A stretch of 64,000 nucleotides of DNA from Rhizophagus clarus (lineage: Eukaryota; Glomeromycota; Glomeromycetes; Glomerales; Glomeraceae): NCBI GenBank assembly GCA_015698045.1, contig BLAL01000338.1, forward strand, positions 1,116,001 to 1,180,000, in the 5' to 3' direction. Below are positions 35,945 through 47,351 of this stretch, one piece after another. The translations under genes and the position numbers were made by a program. Every line of letters begins with the position of its first letter. Positions within the stretch are counted from its first letter, which is position 1. The notes beneath the pieces were generated by a model. It did not search any database. It worked only from the letters and a program-made list of their open reading frames with translations, and was not told where the DNA came from.

Positions 35945-38859
35945 TTAATTCTTTTTAGGATCTTCTTTTAGCGAAACAATCTTATTAAGAATATATTTAT
36001 TCTCTGTTTCATTATTTTCATTAATAAAAGAATCTTTATCGAGACAGAAATATCCAACACGAATAGCTTGAAATCTGACATTTTCAAAGTCTTTTTTTGA
36101 AATTTCAAAAGATTTTGAAATGACTTGGTTTAATCCGATTTCAATTAAAGAATTTGTAGCTATTTTTAAACTATCTGGGTTAATATCTTTTAAGAAACCT
36201 TCGGGATGTGCCAGAGGATTTTCTGACATAAAAAGATTATTATAAATTCTAACTTCATTTAAATAAACAGGCGACCGATGTTTTGCTGATTCTGATACCC
36301 ATTGAATATATGTTTTAGGTTTCTTAACTTCAGTTCCATTTTCGTACCGACAAATTAAATATTCAATATTTCCTTCTGAATCTTTCTTTAAGTCAGTACA
36401 TGTAATACAATGTTCCACATATAATAAACCCACTGATTTGCCAACAGCAAGTCGGAAATAATCTGGAGAATCCTGTTCCCGGAAATCAGATTTATCGATA
36501 TAGACGATCTTACTAAAAGGAACGACATGCTGTAAAGTAAAAAAAAAAAAAAAAAAAAAAATATAAATTACTACTCTAATTATTTTTATAATATATTTTA
36601 TATATATTAAACACTATATTCACCTCGCCCATAGAAGGATCTTTTGGTTTGAAAGGAATGGTTAATTCCTCTATATAGTCATCGGGCAAGTTTTCAATGA
36701 TTATCTTGATTGGATCCACAACTAACATCAATCTTGGCGCATGGACATCAAGATAATCCCGAACATATTTATCAAAACGTGACACTTGAATTGTAGAATT
36801 TGAAGTAGTAACACCAAGATCTTGAACGAATCCATTTATTGCCTCGGGGGGAATTCCGCGTCTACGTAATGCTGGCAAAGTATATAATCTTGGATCATCC
36901 CATCCTTTAACATATCCTTCATTAACAAGTTTGGCAATTTTTCGTTTCGACATTATTGTATTATTAATATTTAATCTGATATAAAAGGAAATTAACACTC
37001 TAGTTGGTATCAGAGGATTAAAATTAGAAACAAACCAACCTATTATATTCAAACTGAACGGGCTTATAAACTTCAAGTGCATCGCAAAGCCAATAATATG
37101 ATTCACGAGACATGCGAAACTCAAGAGTACAAAGTGAATGAGTAATGTTTTCAAATGAGTCGCATAGACAATGTGTAAAATCGTAAGTTGGATAAATACA
37201 CCATTTATCACCGGTTCTATGATGGGGAGTGTATAAAACGCGATATGCAACTAAATCCCAGAATTGAGGATTCCCACTTTGCATATCCATTTTCATACGA
37301 AGGGTTACTTTACTTTCCTTATAGCGCCCCTCTTTCATCTTTTCAAATTCAATCAATGATTCTTCAATTGGACGATTACGATGCACGCATTCTTTACGCT
37401 CACCACCATCATCTCCTCCACGCATCTCATGCATCTCTTCAGGTGTACAACCACACACATAAGCTTTGTCACGTTTTATTAACTCAACTGCTATCTCATA
37501 TAGATTATCAAAATAATCTGAAGAATAAGTGATCTTCCATGGTGAAAACCCCAACCATTCAATAGCTTCCTTAATGGAAGTAAAATAAACTTCTTCTTCG
37601 GCTATTATTTTCAAAAGGAATGTTAGAATTTTAGATTATTGAATATAAACCTTTTTGAATTATAACAAACATAACTGCACCTTCTGGATTTGTGTCATCA
37701 TACCTATAATTAAATTATTGATTTAATAAAATTGCTACATAAGTCATTATAATATCAAAAATTGAATGCAAACCTAAGATAGCATAATCCATTGTGGGCT
37801 CTTGCATATCCAAAATTTACATTTATTGCTTTGGCATGGCCAATATGTAAAAAACCATTTGGTTCAGGGGGGAATCGAGTAAACACTTTACCGCCAGTTT
37901 CCTTCAAGTGTTGTTCCATTAATTCAGGTTTTATTTGTGTATTGCCTCCAGGTTTATGTAGCTTGGCTAGTTCCCCTTCTAAGAACATATTTGGGACACT
38001 ATTCCGGCCAGACTTATTTGAATTAGACCCTGATACTTTTACGTCTGGATTTTTCTTATCAGTATCCTTTTTCTATACAAATAAACAAAAAAAAAGTTAT
38101 ATCCTCTTTTTCGATCAAAAGCTTTTATCAATTTGAACGCTACCTTTCCCTTGGAGGGTATATCTCTTTCATCTTTAGGTCCAATCAGCGCAACAACCTG
38201 TTTTTCCAGTTCCTCCTTGACAGCAACACCATTGGCCCATTTCAATTCAGGAATCTGTCTTGCCTGAGCTAACAATGGTCCAAGCAGTTTATATCTTTCT
38301 TCTATAAGAGATTCCTTTTTAGATTCTAAAAATGAGGATATTGCATTTGAAATTTGTTCCTGTGTTACTATGACACCTAAATAAATAGAAGGTGTACTTT
38401 AGACAGTAAATTCCTCATTAAGAATTTGTTAAATAAATGTTCTATTCTTACCAACCCCACATGCATTATCAAAATCGGTATCAACTATCTTGTCGCCAGC
38501 ATTTTCAGCATACTTTATAGCGGCTATATGATAAAATAAATTAATTTAACGTTATTCAAAATATACGTGAGACGCGGCAAAAATATCTTACCAGCAACCT
38601 GATCAGCGGTTTTTAACTTTTTGTCAACAATTGCGCGTGCAATATAGCTCAGATGCGTATTTGCATTTTTAGTTATAGTCGAGGCAAGTGTATAAAGTAA
38701 TGCACCAATGGATTTATCACAGCCTGTTTCACTGATGCCGGCTTCTGCGATCGTAGTTTGTAAAGTGGGAGCTAATTTCTTATTTTTTGCTGTCTCTTTG
38801 GCACGTTGTTCTGTCAAACCAATTGATTGAAATAAGCTGACTAATTCGTTATCAGCCAT
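35945..38859 (-). CDS. glutaminyl-tRNA synthetase (class I)
   Basis: Charges tRNA-Gln in the cytosol. The start [22 protein letters not shown] at 38859 opens the eukaryote-specific N-terminal YqeY-like domain. The catalytic domain has the HIGH motif as [11 protein letters not shown] and KMSKS as [20 protein letters not shown] and [22 protein letters not shown] are GlnRS/GluRS blocks with the GlnRS version of each. The C-terminal beta-barrel anticodon-binding region follows to KEDPKKN, stop at 35945. At least eight exons; one between 37668 and 37704 is tiny and carries YDDTNPE. Head to head with the TMEM234-like gene across a promoter that contains a decamer tandem repeat. Confidence 0.95.
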
Positions 38860-38950
38860 AATGTAAAATTCGAGAGAAAAATAAAACCGTGATTCGGGGA
38901 TTTTTGAGATTATCGGCACGGGTATATATATTAATTTGTTAAATCACTGT

Positions 38951-39010
38951 AATGACGAGTGATGACCAGTGATGACCAGTGATGACCAGTGATGACCAGT
39001 GATGACCAGT
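38951..39010. repeat. tandem decamer GATGACCAGT, five exact copies plus one degenerate
   Basis: GATGACCAGT occurs five times without interruption at 38961-39010, preceded by AATGACGAGT (38951-38960) and followed by a decayed TATGACAATG. The array sits in the 204-bp gap between the start codons of GlnRS (minus) and the TMEM234-like gene (plus), about 92 bp upstream of the first and 54 bp upstream of the second. It contains TGAC cores on one strand and GTCA cores on the other and could bind a regulator, or be a simple expanded repeat. Confidence 0.9.
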
Positions 39011-39063
39011 TATGACAATGCTATGACTATCTTATCAGTCCATAAGTATTAAGAATACAACGT

Positions 39064-39940
39064 ATGATGGAAGAAAATTCAATAACAAGTAAGTTATATA
39101 TTAATTTATTTTATTTTATTTATTTATCATTTCCATTAACATACTTAATACATCGTTAAATGGTAAAGATAATATTATCGGTTTTCTCTTAGGTAAACTC
39201 GTTGCTTTGTATTATAGTCAAATTATATTATTAGAATAACGCAAAACTTGATATTTAGTGGCGTTATGTTGGGGATTTACGAATCCTTTTATTAAACAGG
39301 GATCTAGAGGGTTAGAAAATATTAAAAGGAATAACTGGATTAATCAGACATTGGCAGAAATTTGGTTTCTAATTACGAGATGGCAGGTAATATAAACAAA
39401 TTATTGAATCTTCTTTTTTTATAGGACTTATGATTATTATAAATATGTATGTATAGTATGTTATCCCTTTACTTTTAAATTTAAGTGGATCTATAGTTTA
39501 TTATTATACACTTGGTCAAGCAGGTAATTAAATTTAACTAATAAGCCACGGCTTAAATTGCTCAGTGGACACGCTGGGCAATTAAGTCGTGGCTTATTAT
39601 CAAATGATGATCTGACTATACCTCATACTCCTATCTTCGGTTGTCTTAAGTATTGCCTTATTTTTAAATTTTTTTTTTTTTTTATTTAGATTTATCACTG
39701 GCAGTTCCTATTACAAATTCATTAACATTCATATTTACAACTTTAGCAGCTAATTTAATTGGTGAAGAAGTTAGGAATAAAGGTAAACTTAATTTGTTAA
39801 AAATTTTCTTTATTATACTATTATTATAAAACTTGATTTAATTTTAATATAATTTTTTTAAAGAATCTTGGATTGGGATGGCGGTTGTTGTGATTGGAGT
39901 TGGATTATGTGTTAGTAGTAAAGTTAATAACAACAATTAA
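39064..39940 (+). CDS. TMEM234-like multipass membrane protein (EamA/DMT-type)
   Basis: Small four-helix membrane protein. Recognisable blocks are ALCWGFTNPFIKQGSRGLENIK, YVIPLLLNLSGSIVYYYTLG, DLSLAVPITNSLTFIFTTLA and ESWIGMAVVVIGVGLCVSSK, in the order seen in human TMEM234. Exons: 39064..39088, possibly a small exon near 39193-39212, then 39259..39386 or so, 39459..39522, 39691..39783 and about 39865..39940. The first junction is unsure: the short first exon can join directly to ATGGCG at 39259 or pass through the extra exon KLVALYY. Function of the family is unknown. The fourth intron contains a foldback element. Confidence 0.75.
39539..39599. repeat. 61-bp foldback element in TMEM234-like intron
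   Basis: Left arm TAATAAGCCACGGCTTAAATTGC (39539-39561) pairs with the right arm ending at 39599, with one mismatch and one bulge over about 22 bp and a loop of only 16 nt. Each arm also contains a smaller palindrome, TAAGCC-AC-GGCTTA. It lies between donor and acceptor of an intron, so the pre-mRNA would carry a strong hairpin. No clear target duplication is visible. Confidence 0.8.
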
Positions 39941-40200
39941 TACCCATTTAAATATGCTGTAAAATAATTTTTATAGTCCAGAGCGAAGCGTAGGATTATC
40001 CCTGGTACTTGAATTTTGTTACCCCTGAATTATTCGCTTGTACTTTCCTTTTTTGGATAATGGTCTCACCCAAAAATAGATAGACGATGATTTCTAACCT
40101 CAAATCTGCCCTGCTTCTGCGGCCCTGAAATTATTATTTAAGCGTATATTCTGCTCATTTATTTTGTAATTCTGCTCATTTCAGCTATGAAAAAATTTTT

Positions 40201-41790
40201 TCAAACCATCATATTTAATCTTTCCAAAGAATCTTCTGAAAGATTTTGACGATTTTCATCCAAAATAATGTTATAAATTGAAAAACTTCTTTCCACGCTG
40301 CAGCTTGATACAGGTAACCAAATATAATCAAGTGCAATTTTTGAAAGAATTGGTAATTTATCCTCAAGATTCTTCTAAATTAATTTCTCCGACTAAATTT
40401 CCAATTGCAACCCACAATAAATAGACCATTCACAAAGTAATTCGTTCGAAGACTTTTCCAATTCTCTAATAGCACTATATTGACGCAAATGTTTCCTTTC
40501 TAACAGACCAAGTAAAATATATTTAAGATCAAAAATTTGGGTATGAATATGAACATTAAATTTATTAAAAGCAGCTCCAAAAGCTGAACGGAAACGGGAT
40601 AAAAACCAGATGGATTGAAATAATGTGAAGTAATAGTAGCATCAAGATCAGGACCAAAATCTTGAGCATTACGATTACTTTCTAAAAAGCGAAAAGATGA
40701 TTAAGACATACATCTACAAAAGGAAATACAGGCTTGTTTTGTTTCTGAAAAAAATCAGTATCTTGTATAAATTGTTTTGCATATATAGAAATAAAATGAA
40801 AGTAAACTGAAGTAATACTAAATTTAAAAGGATCAGATATAGTGTTTAAAATACTTTTAAGTGTTTCATTTGTTGAATCATTAGATACTTCATCTTGAAA
40901 AAAGGAATTCCAATAAGGTAATTGTGTTTTTGTATATTCAACCATTCTAAACCATGAATTCCAACGTGTAGAGGAATTTTACAAGATATACCATGAAGGC
41001 GTAAGTGCGTTAAGTATCTGCCTCTTCTTGCTGGACTACAGACAAGGCATTCTTTTACTTTAGTACTTTAGTTTAAAATAGCAAATGAATTAAATTACTG
41101 CCATGTTTCACTACAAATTTATAATAATATACAAATTATTTTGGAATAATTGAAATTTGTAACAAAATACTTCGCTTACCCAATTAAATTTAATATATGT
41201 CACAACAAGGAGCGTGCATCAACTATGGTATGATAGGTTTTAACACATCACGAAAACATTTCTTCATGTAAGACGCTGAATTTGAAATAAATAAATACGG
41301 AAGAGAAAAAGGAATACCAATATTTTGTCAGAGTTGCGAGAAGGGTGGATCCTATTGTCGGGTTGTTAACTTGAATTAAAAAATCTACAGAGACTTCCAT
41401 AGTTTCATCTATGGTAATCGTTACTGGTTTATTTTCAACAAAATTTTAAGTTTTGAGGTAAGTGAATTTGACGTTATGGAAGCGTTTGGGGAATGAAATT
41501 ATGTTTTTTTAAAAAATGGAAAAAGAGAATTCACTTTTTCTAAAGGTATATTGGCAGTATCAAAAGGTTGAATTAAATTTATTAATTCTTTTTTATTATT
41601 AGAAATAGAAATTGTTGAAGTAATTGTTCTTTGTTGTCTCATTTCTCCATCCTTTTATTTATTTTTTTTTTTTTCATACGCTGCTTTTTTGTATAATGAG
41701 TAGGACCACGAACATGGTCATCAACAGTTGATTTTTCTCATCTAATAGCAATGATTGCAATACATGCAAAGCAAAATACCATCAACTCTA
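40201..41790 (-). pseudogene. hAT-family DNA transposase, decayed
   Basis: On the minus strand the C-terminal hAT dimerisation domain is plain: IWLPVSSCSVERSFSIYN at about 40278-40330, then RQNLSEDSLERLNMMV, ending with TGA at 40201. Upstream fragments such as DKLPILSKIALDY belong to the same protein. Near 41690-41800 a BED-type zinc finger survives in pieces (CMYCNH, then after a frameshift DHVRGPTHYTKKQ, a C-x2-C and H-x5-H arrangement). In-frame stops and frameshifts separate these parts, for example TAG in CATTGCTATTAG and in the segment around 40400. The element cannot make an active transposase. Its ends are not resolved; a CCAGGGTG at about 41808 may mark one side. Confidence 0.8.
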
Positions 41791-42008
41791 AAATGACCAG
41801 GGTGTTCAGCTGCGCGAGTGTATACCGTTACTTTTTTTTAAAAAAGATATAAAAATGGATTTAATCGGAAAATTTGATTGGTTAATATATGTGGCAAGCG
41901 GATTTCTGTGATCTTATTTCATTTTTTTTTAATTTCTTTTTCTTTTTAAAACCATTTTTCTTGGAAAGAAAAAATTGTCTTTTTTTTCGTCTTTTCATTT
42001 TTTTTTAA

Positions 42009-42368
42009 ATGGTAACGATTCCTGACTTCGACAAAACTGCCGAAGAAAACATAAAAAATACACGTTACAGATTTAATATAGATCCTTTTGTTCTAATAAG
42101 AAATCCTGTTACTACTCGGAGAGCAAAGAGAAATGAACGAAAAGGAATAAACTTAGTGCCACGACGCCAAAGTCATTGGATCTTATATAGGCGTGATAAG
42201 TCCAAAGAATTTGCCGGACAAAAATACTCTGTTATCTTAAAAGAAATTGGCGTTATGTGGCAAAAAGAACCAAAGGAAATAAAGGACTTATTCGAAGCCC
42301 TCGCAAAAATGGCTGAAGCGATCCATGAAAGGGAATATAAATACAAATACATTCCCGCGAGATTATGA
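42009..42368 (+). CDS. MATA_HMG-type HMG-box protein, short form
   Basis: Intronless, 119 aa. The HMG box occupies about residues 50-117: PRRQSHWILYRRDKSKEF, IGVMWQKEPKEIKDLFEALA and YKYKYIPARL. The layout (RR-x-x-WILYRRDK, then the MW helix and a closing YKY) is the MATA_HMG box of fungal mating-type-like factors, massively amplified in Rhizophagus. Only a 50-residue N-terminal arm precedes it and two residues follow, so there is no activation domain; it may be a minimal DNA-binding competitor. Position next to a decayed hAT element is notable. Transcription is not shown by the sequence. Confidence 0.87.
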   Translation: MVTIPDFDKTAEENIKNTRYRFNIDPFVLIRNPVTTRRAKRNERKGINLVPRRQSHWILYRRDKSKEFAGQKYSVILKEIGVMWQKEPKEIKDLFEALAKMAEAIHEREYKYKYIPARL

Positions 42369-42689
42369 AAAAAAAGTAGTCAAAATGAGATTTATGGGGC
42401 AATGTCATTGATCTCCTTTCAAGTCCTCAGCTCGCTATCTCTTTTACCAATTCCCCTTGGGTCTTCGCGTTATGAGGTCGCTAAGGGGGGGGGCAGTCTA
42501 TATTAATATCAATATCATTTGTATATAAATTATTCCTTATTCCTATAGCGTAAAAAACACGTATTTCATGTAAATAAATTATATGTTTTGCTTTCAAATT
42601 TGTTTATCTGATTAAATTTTATGTCGAACATATAAAGCGCACGTATTACGTAAGCTTGAAACTAGACATATTTATTATCAGTCTCGTGT

Positions 42690-42745
42690 ATATGTTGTGC
42701 GTCAGTTGTCATCTGATGCAAATCGACATCTGACGCGCAACATAT
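42690..42745. repeat. foldback sequence 3' of the short HMG gene
   Basis: Arms of 21 bp (42690-42710 and 42725-42745) pair with two mismatches around a 14-nt loop. The left arm reads ATATGTTGTGCGTCAGTTGTC. This lies 320 bp beyond the HMG stop, in a 750-bp intergenic gap before the RAD51 3' end, which also contains a G9 run (about 42485-42493). It could be a MITE fragment. Confidence 0.7.
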
Positions 42746-43118
42746 CTATCAATTATATTATTTGAAATTGTCATTGTTAATATGTTTGGTAATTCATTTC
42801 GTGTGTTCATAATTTGCCGCATCAGAGGCATTGTTTGAAAAATAACAATACAATTCCACTTCAATAAATTTATTATTACTTTTTATAAACTTTTGGAAAT
42901 AATTAAAGATGTACCATTTTTATCATCCCAAAGAACCTCTTTTTTCAACATTGTAAAAATGTCCATGTCATTTCAATATACCAATTTCAAATAAAATTAA
43001 CTAAATAAAAATATGACATTTCTAAGATTATAATTCGGAAACATTACCATTAGTTTTAAAAAGTGGGTGATCTACCAACACTCTACCAACACTCCACTAT
43101 CAATTCGCTCCCAATTGC

Positions 43119-44696
43119 TTAATCATTTGCATCTATAATACCTCCATTTGAAATAGCAAAGGATGCATCGCCTTCTGGCAGACAAGGAGAGTCGTAAATT
43201 TTACAAATTCGGTTATCACCCTTCCCTTTACGTAGATAAAGTCTGACCAAAAAATCAATTTTTTCAGCATTATTTGTAACATAAATTTAAATTAAAGGAT
43301 TAAATGAATATTACCTTGTTGTGGAAGTATGGGCGATGATATTTCCTCCAATTGGTTTCTTTGTATCACCACCAAACATGCTAGCAGCACCGTCGACACT
43401 TGCGACAACTTGATTTGTTATGACAACAGCAATTCCGTACTTTTTTTTTTAAAAAAAAAGAATAATTACTAATGATTCCGTTTTATAACAGTTTTTTTTT
43501 ACAATTAATACCTCATCGGCTAAACGCTGAAGATTTCGCAGAAATTTAGCTAAATGCATCTGACGCGCAGCAAGTTCTCCACGACCAGAAAAATCTGTTC
43601 TGTATAACGCCGTAGCGCTGTCAACAATCAACAAAGAAAATCTAATTTCAAATTAAGCGTAACTCAGAATTAATGTGTTAATATAATAACTTACAAATTC
43701 CTTTATTATACCTCGATTCCGCCATCATAGCAGCGGCATGTATCAAAAGAGTCATCTGATGATCAGTGTTATAAGCTCTCGCAATAGCAACATTGTCCAA
43801 AGCTTCTTCACTGACCAATCCAAATCTTTCTGCTATGGTAACCAATCTCTCAGGACGGAAGGTACCTTCAGTATCTATATAGATACACCTTCCTTCGGCG
43901 CCACCTAATTCAATAGGAAGCTTTTGTCCGAAAAATATTGAGTTTTTAATAAATTAAAGAACATTTTTTATTGAAACCATTCTTACTTGACATGCCACAG
44001 ACATTGTGTGACAAAGTTGAGATTTTCCAGTCCTAAATTCTCCGAATATTTCTGTAATTGATCCAGTCTCAACGCCACCTAAACATATTGTTGAAATTAT
44101 GACGACGATCAAATTCTGCTGCAGAATCATTTATTGCAAATATTGAAATAATTAAATTATACAATACCTCCAAGAAGCTTATCCAAATCTTTTGACCCTG
44201 TTGTTATATAAAGAGTATCGCGTCTTTTTGCCTGAATTTCTGTTGCAGTAAGAAAACCCATTGGTGCTATCTTGAAAGCTAATAAGAAAACAATTAAATT
44301 TTAAAAGTTTTACGTTAGCAAAATAACATAAGAAGATCAAAATATAACTATTATAACCTAACCTTCTCCTTGGATTTTATCTACTTTAGCCTCAGAAAGT
44401 CCTTTAACATTTAGTAAGACTTTTCGTGGTGAATAAGCTACAGATTGAACTGTATGGAAACCGTTCTCCGTAAGTTTTTTAATATCCGACGCGTTAATCC
44501 CAAATTCCTACAAAAAGAATAAAAGAAGTTCGTATTATAAAGTTAAACTAAGGAAGTTACACGTTAAAAACTGTGATAGTATGTAGTTTGACTAAACCTC
44601 AAGTCTTTGAATTGGAATATGAGTAGTTTCATGTTCAGTTTCCTCTGTTTCTTCGGTTTCCCCTTCGTAAGTTTCTTCGTTAAGTTCGTGATCCAT
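43119..44696 (-). CDS. RAD51: DNA recombinase Rad51
   Basis: RecA-family ATPase that forms the strand-exchange filament in homologous recombination. Start [19 protein letters not shown] at 44696, an acidic N-terminal tail, then the helix-hairpin-helix domain ([20 protein letters not shown]) and linker [18 protein letters not shown]. The core has Walker [10 protein letters not shown] and Walker [17 protein letters not shown], plus loop 2 [16 protein letters not shown]. The end is [19 protein letters not shown] and TAA at 43119. About nine exons. The first donor, GTTTAG, is unusual. It groups with Rad51 rather than Dmc1 by [15 protein letters not shown]. Head to head with the Rpb12 gene (297 bp). 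Confidence 0.96.
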
Positions 44697-44993
44697 TTTT
44701 AAGTAATAAAGTTTGCAAAAATTGCAAAAAAAATAACCTAAAACTTTAGTTTCTACAAAGAAGTGAGAGAACTTGTAAAAACACGTGTTGAGTGTCAGTG
44801 TAACTTATAAGGGTATCTAAATTCTAAAGTCGTGTCTATCACGTGATTTTGCGGCAAGAATTACAAGGCCAGCTGTATTGCAATTCCGTAATTCCGGCCA
44901 CAAATCACACAATTCTGTGGTATATATATAAGTAGCAATTCTTCAAGTGAAACGCAGTAATTTATTAGTTAGAAAGCTAAAAATTAAACAAAA
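44697..44993. promoter_or_regulatory. bidirectional promoter RAD51 / RPB12 with two CACGTG boxes
   Basis: 297 bp between divergent starts. CACGTG occurs at 44782-44787 and again at 44840-44845, the latter inside the 10-bp palindrome ATCACGTGAT. Such E-boxes are bound by bHLH regulators in fungi (for example Cbf1). A GC-richer patch at 44868-44935 (GGCCAGCTG, ATTCCGGCC) resembles the interior of the 21.6-kb MITE and may be a fragment. Confidence 0.5.
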
Positions 44994-45380
44994 ATGAATA
45001 GAGAAACATATCAAGGTCCACAAGGAGGTCCACCTCCACCTCCAGGTCCTGTTAATCAAGCGACACCAAGAGCAAGCGATACTGCAGCAAAAATGTTATA
45101 TAATTGTGCAGGTATTTTAACTTTCTGAGATTAAATCTCTTACTTTTTTCTTGTGCATTAAACTGTATATTATGTTATTTACATTAAAAGATTGTGGAGC
45201 AGAAAATGAAATAAGGCCAAAAGAACCTTTACGTTGTAAAGAATGTGGCCATAGAATTATGTATAAACAGAGAACAAAAAAGAGTAAGTCTCTCAATACT
45301 TCAATTTATTTATTATTTTACATATTATTAATTTAATTTGATTTTTATTTAATGAAGTGGTCCAATTTGAAGCTCGTTAA
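44994..45380 (+). CDS. RPB12: RNA polymerase I/II/III common subunit Rpb12 (ABC10-alpha)
   Basis: Small zinc subunit shared by all three nuclear RNA polymerases. Exons 44994..45111, 45191..45283, 45358..45380; 77 aa. The zinc ribbon has two CxxC pairs (YNCADCGAEN and RCKECGHRI), and the tail KKMVQFEAR is the family's signature ending. The N-terminal 30 residues are Pro/Gly-rich and not conserved. The last exon is only 23 nt, so it is easily missed. Confidence 0.95.
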
Positions 45381-45771
45381 TAAGTAATAATATTGTAGTT
45401 ATTTCTTTCAAAAAGTTCGTTATCGTTATAGTTCAACTATAACCGAAATTTGCTTTCATCATGAACATCATGAAGGACAATTTTGTTAATTTTATTTTAC
45501 TTCGGTTACTTCCTTTTACTAGATTGGTTAGCAACTGAAACCTTTATAACTATTATAATAAATAATTAATATAACTTTTCAAATTGACACTTAAAATAAA
45601 TTACGTTACATGTAAATATATTTATTTTTTTTTTACATAATTCATTTTCAGTACTAAAATAATCATAAACCAAATTACCAATTTAAAAAAATACAGGGTA
45701 TAGCCAGATATAAGAAAATACAAAGTAAAAGAATCTAATATAAAAGATATCTTAATGTAAATTTTATTTAA

Positions 45772-46836
45772 TTAACATTTAACGTCGCCACCACTTGCTT
45801 TGGTGTTTAAAATAAGACCCACAATTAAACCATAAAGACCCAATACTTCGGCGAAAATGAGAATAAGAATCTAGAAAGTAAAAAAATTAGTTAATACTAA
45901 AAAAAAGATTAATGGAGGGGGGTTTTTTTTAAACTCGAGTATACTTACCATACCAACATATAATCTTGGTTGTTGTGCAGTGGCTCGTACACCAGCATCG
46001 CCGACTACACCAATAGCGAATCCAGCCGCAAGACCAGCAAGACCGACACTTAAACCAGCTCCAAGTTGAATAAATCCACTAAAAATCAAATGATTTGACC
46101 GTTAAAACAAAAAAAAAAATCATTCGATAAAAATAATTTTTTAAATATTGGTTAACTTACGTAAATAAGGCCATTTCCTGTTTAACTGTATAAAATATAT
46201 TAGAATATATTAGAACATTAACGAATGTATATAATTAATCTACTTAAATTCAATATATTCTAAAAGAAAAAGACACTTACGACCATCAGAAATTAAGACA
46301 GATACAACTAATCCGTAAATACCAATAATACCAGCCATAACAATTGGTACAATAGCTTTCATAACTAAATCAGGACGCAAGACCCCCATAGCTGATAATC
46401 CTGTTCCAGCTTTTGCTGTACCATATGCTGCTCCGAAGCCTTTTTTTTTTTTCAAAAATAAAAATATTTTAATTAATGTATATACTTCAAACATAAAAAT
46501 ATGTGAACTTTAATTTCTCAATAGCTCTTATGAAACATAATCTAAAGCTGACATGACTCTATGAAATAACATACAAACAACATTTCCTCACAAAATTCTA
46601 ATCTTAGTTTTAATAATTGTAAATATTTTTTTAATTATTAGCTATATAAATTACATATTAAATCAGAAAAAATAAATTTACTTACAGGTAAATACAATAG
46701 CAGAAGTACATCCCAAAGCACCAAAGACTGGGGCATAGACAGGGCTATAGTTGTAAATTAATTAATTAATAAAAACAAGCAAGACGAACTTACATCAAAA
46801 CAAATCTACTAACCATAAGTTTGGTGTGTCAGCCAT
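45772..46836 (-). CDS. VMA3: V-ATPase proteolipid subunit c
   Basis: Membrane-ring subunit that carries protons in the vacuolar ATPase. Start MADTPNL at 46836, five or so short exons, stop at 45772. The four-helix body is clear: [56 protein letters not shown] and [17 protein letters not shown]. The last contains the essential proton-binding Glu (FAE). The tail [12 protein letters not shown] is slightly longer than in yeast. It resembles Vma3 and Vma11; the sequence best fits Vma3. Confidence 0.93.
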
Positions 46837-47351
46837 TTTATAAGTATGTAATTAAAAAGGAAGAATAAACGTTAAGAAAAAAGAAGTTTGCGTCGTGATA
46901 AGAGCTAAGAACAAAAAAGAGACAAATAGATGAATAAAAAAATATAAAGCGAGAATGAATGGTCAGTTAGGAGGAAAAAAAAACAAAGCTGAAATTAATT
47001 TTTTTGTGAAATGGATATTCAGAAGATGGAAAGATCGGGCAAAAGATAAAAAAATTTGATTGGAAGAGACAACTAACCGTTAGACAAATAATTCGCGCCA
47101 GATATAATCTTGATACACAAATTTATGCTTTCTCTTCTCAAAGATCAAAAATCACTGATCTTTTTTATACTATTTTACGGCTGTCCCCAGTCGGAACTGT
47201 ACAAGGTTACACCGACAGATTACGCCGATGTTGTGACGCAGCTTTTGATACAATTTTCGTTTTTTATCATTATTCAATTAATAAATCATTCGGATTTTTA
47301 TTTTTAATTTATTTATAAAATTAACATTATTAATTTATAGTAGTAAATCAC
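46837..47351. other. intergenic region between VMA3 promoter and Gemin5-like 3' end
   Basis: About 515 bp. Holds the VMA3 upstream region. The plus-strand ORF here has no similarity and poor context. No RNA gene seen. Confidence 0.5.

Noticed and set aside
37188..38136. Two plus-strand ORFs of 114 aa each opposite GlnRS
   Set aside because: Both are antisense to conserved GlnRS exons and show no similarity or splicing logic of their own.
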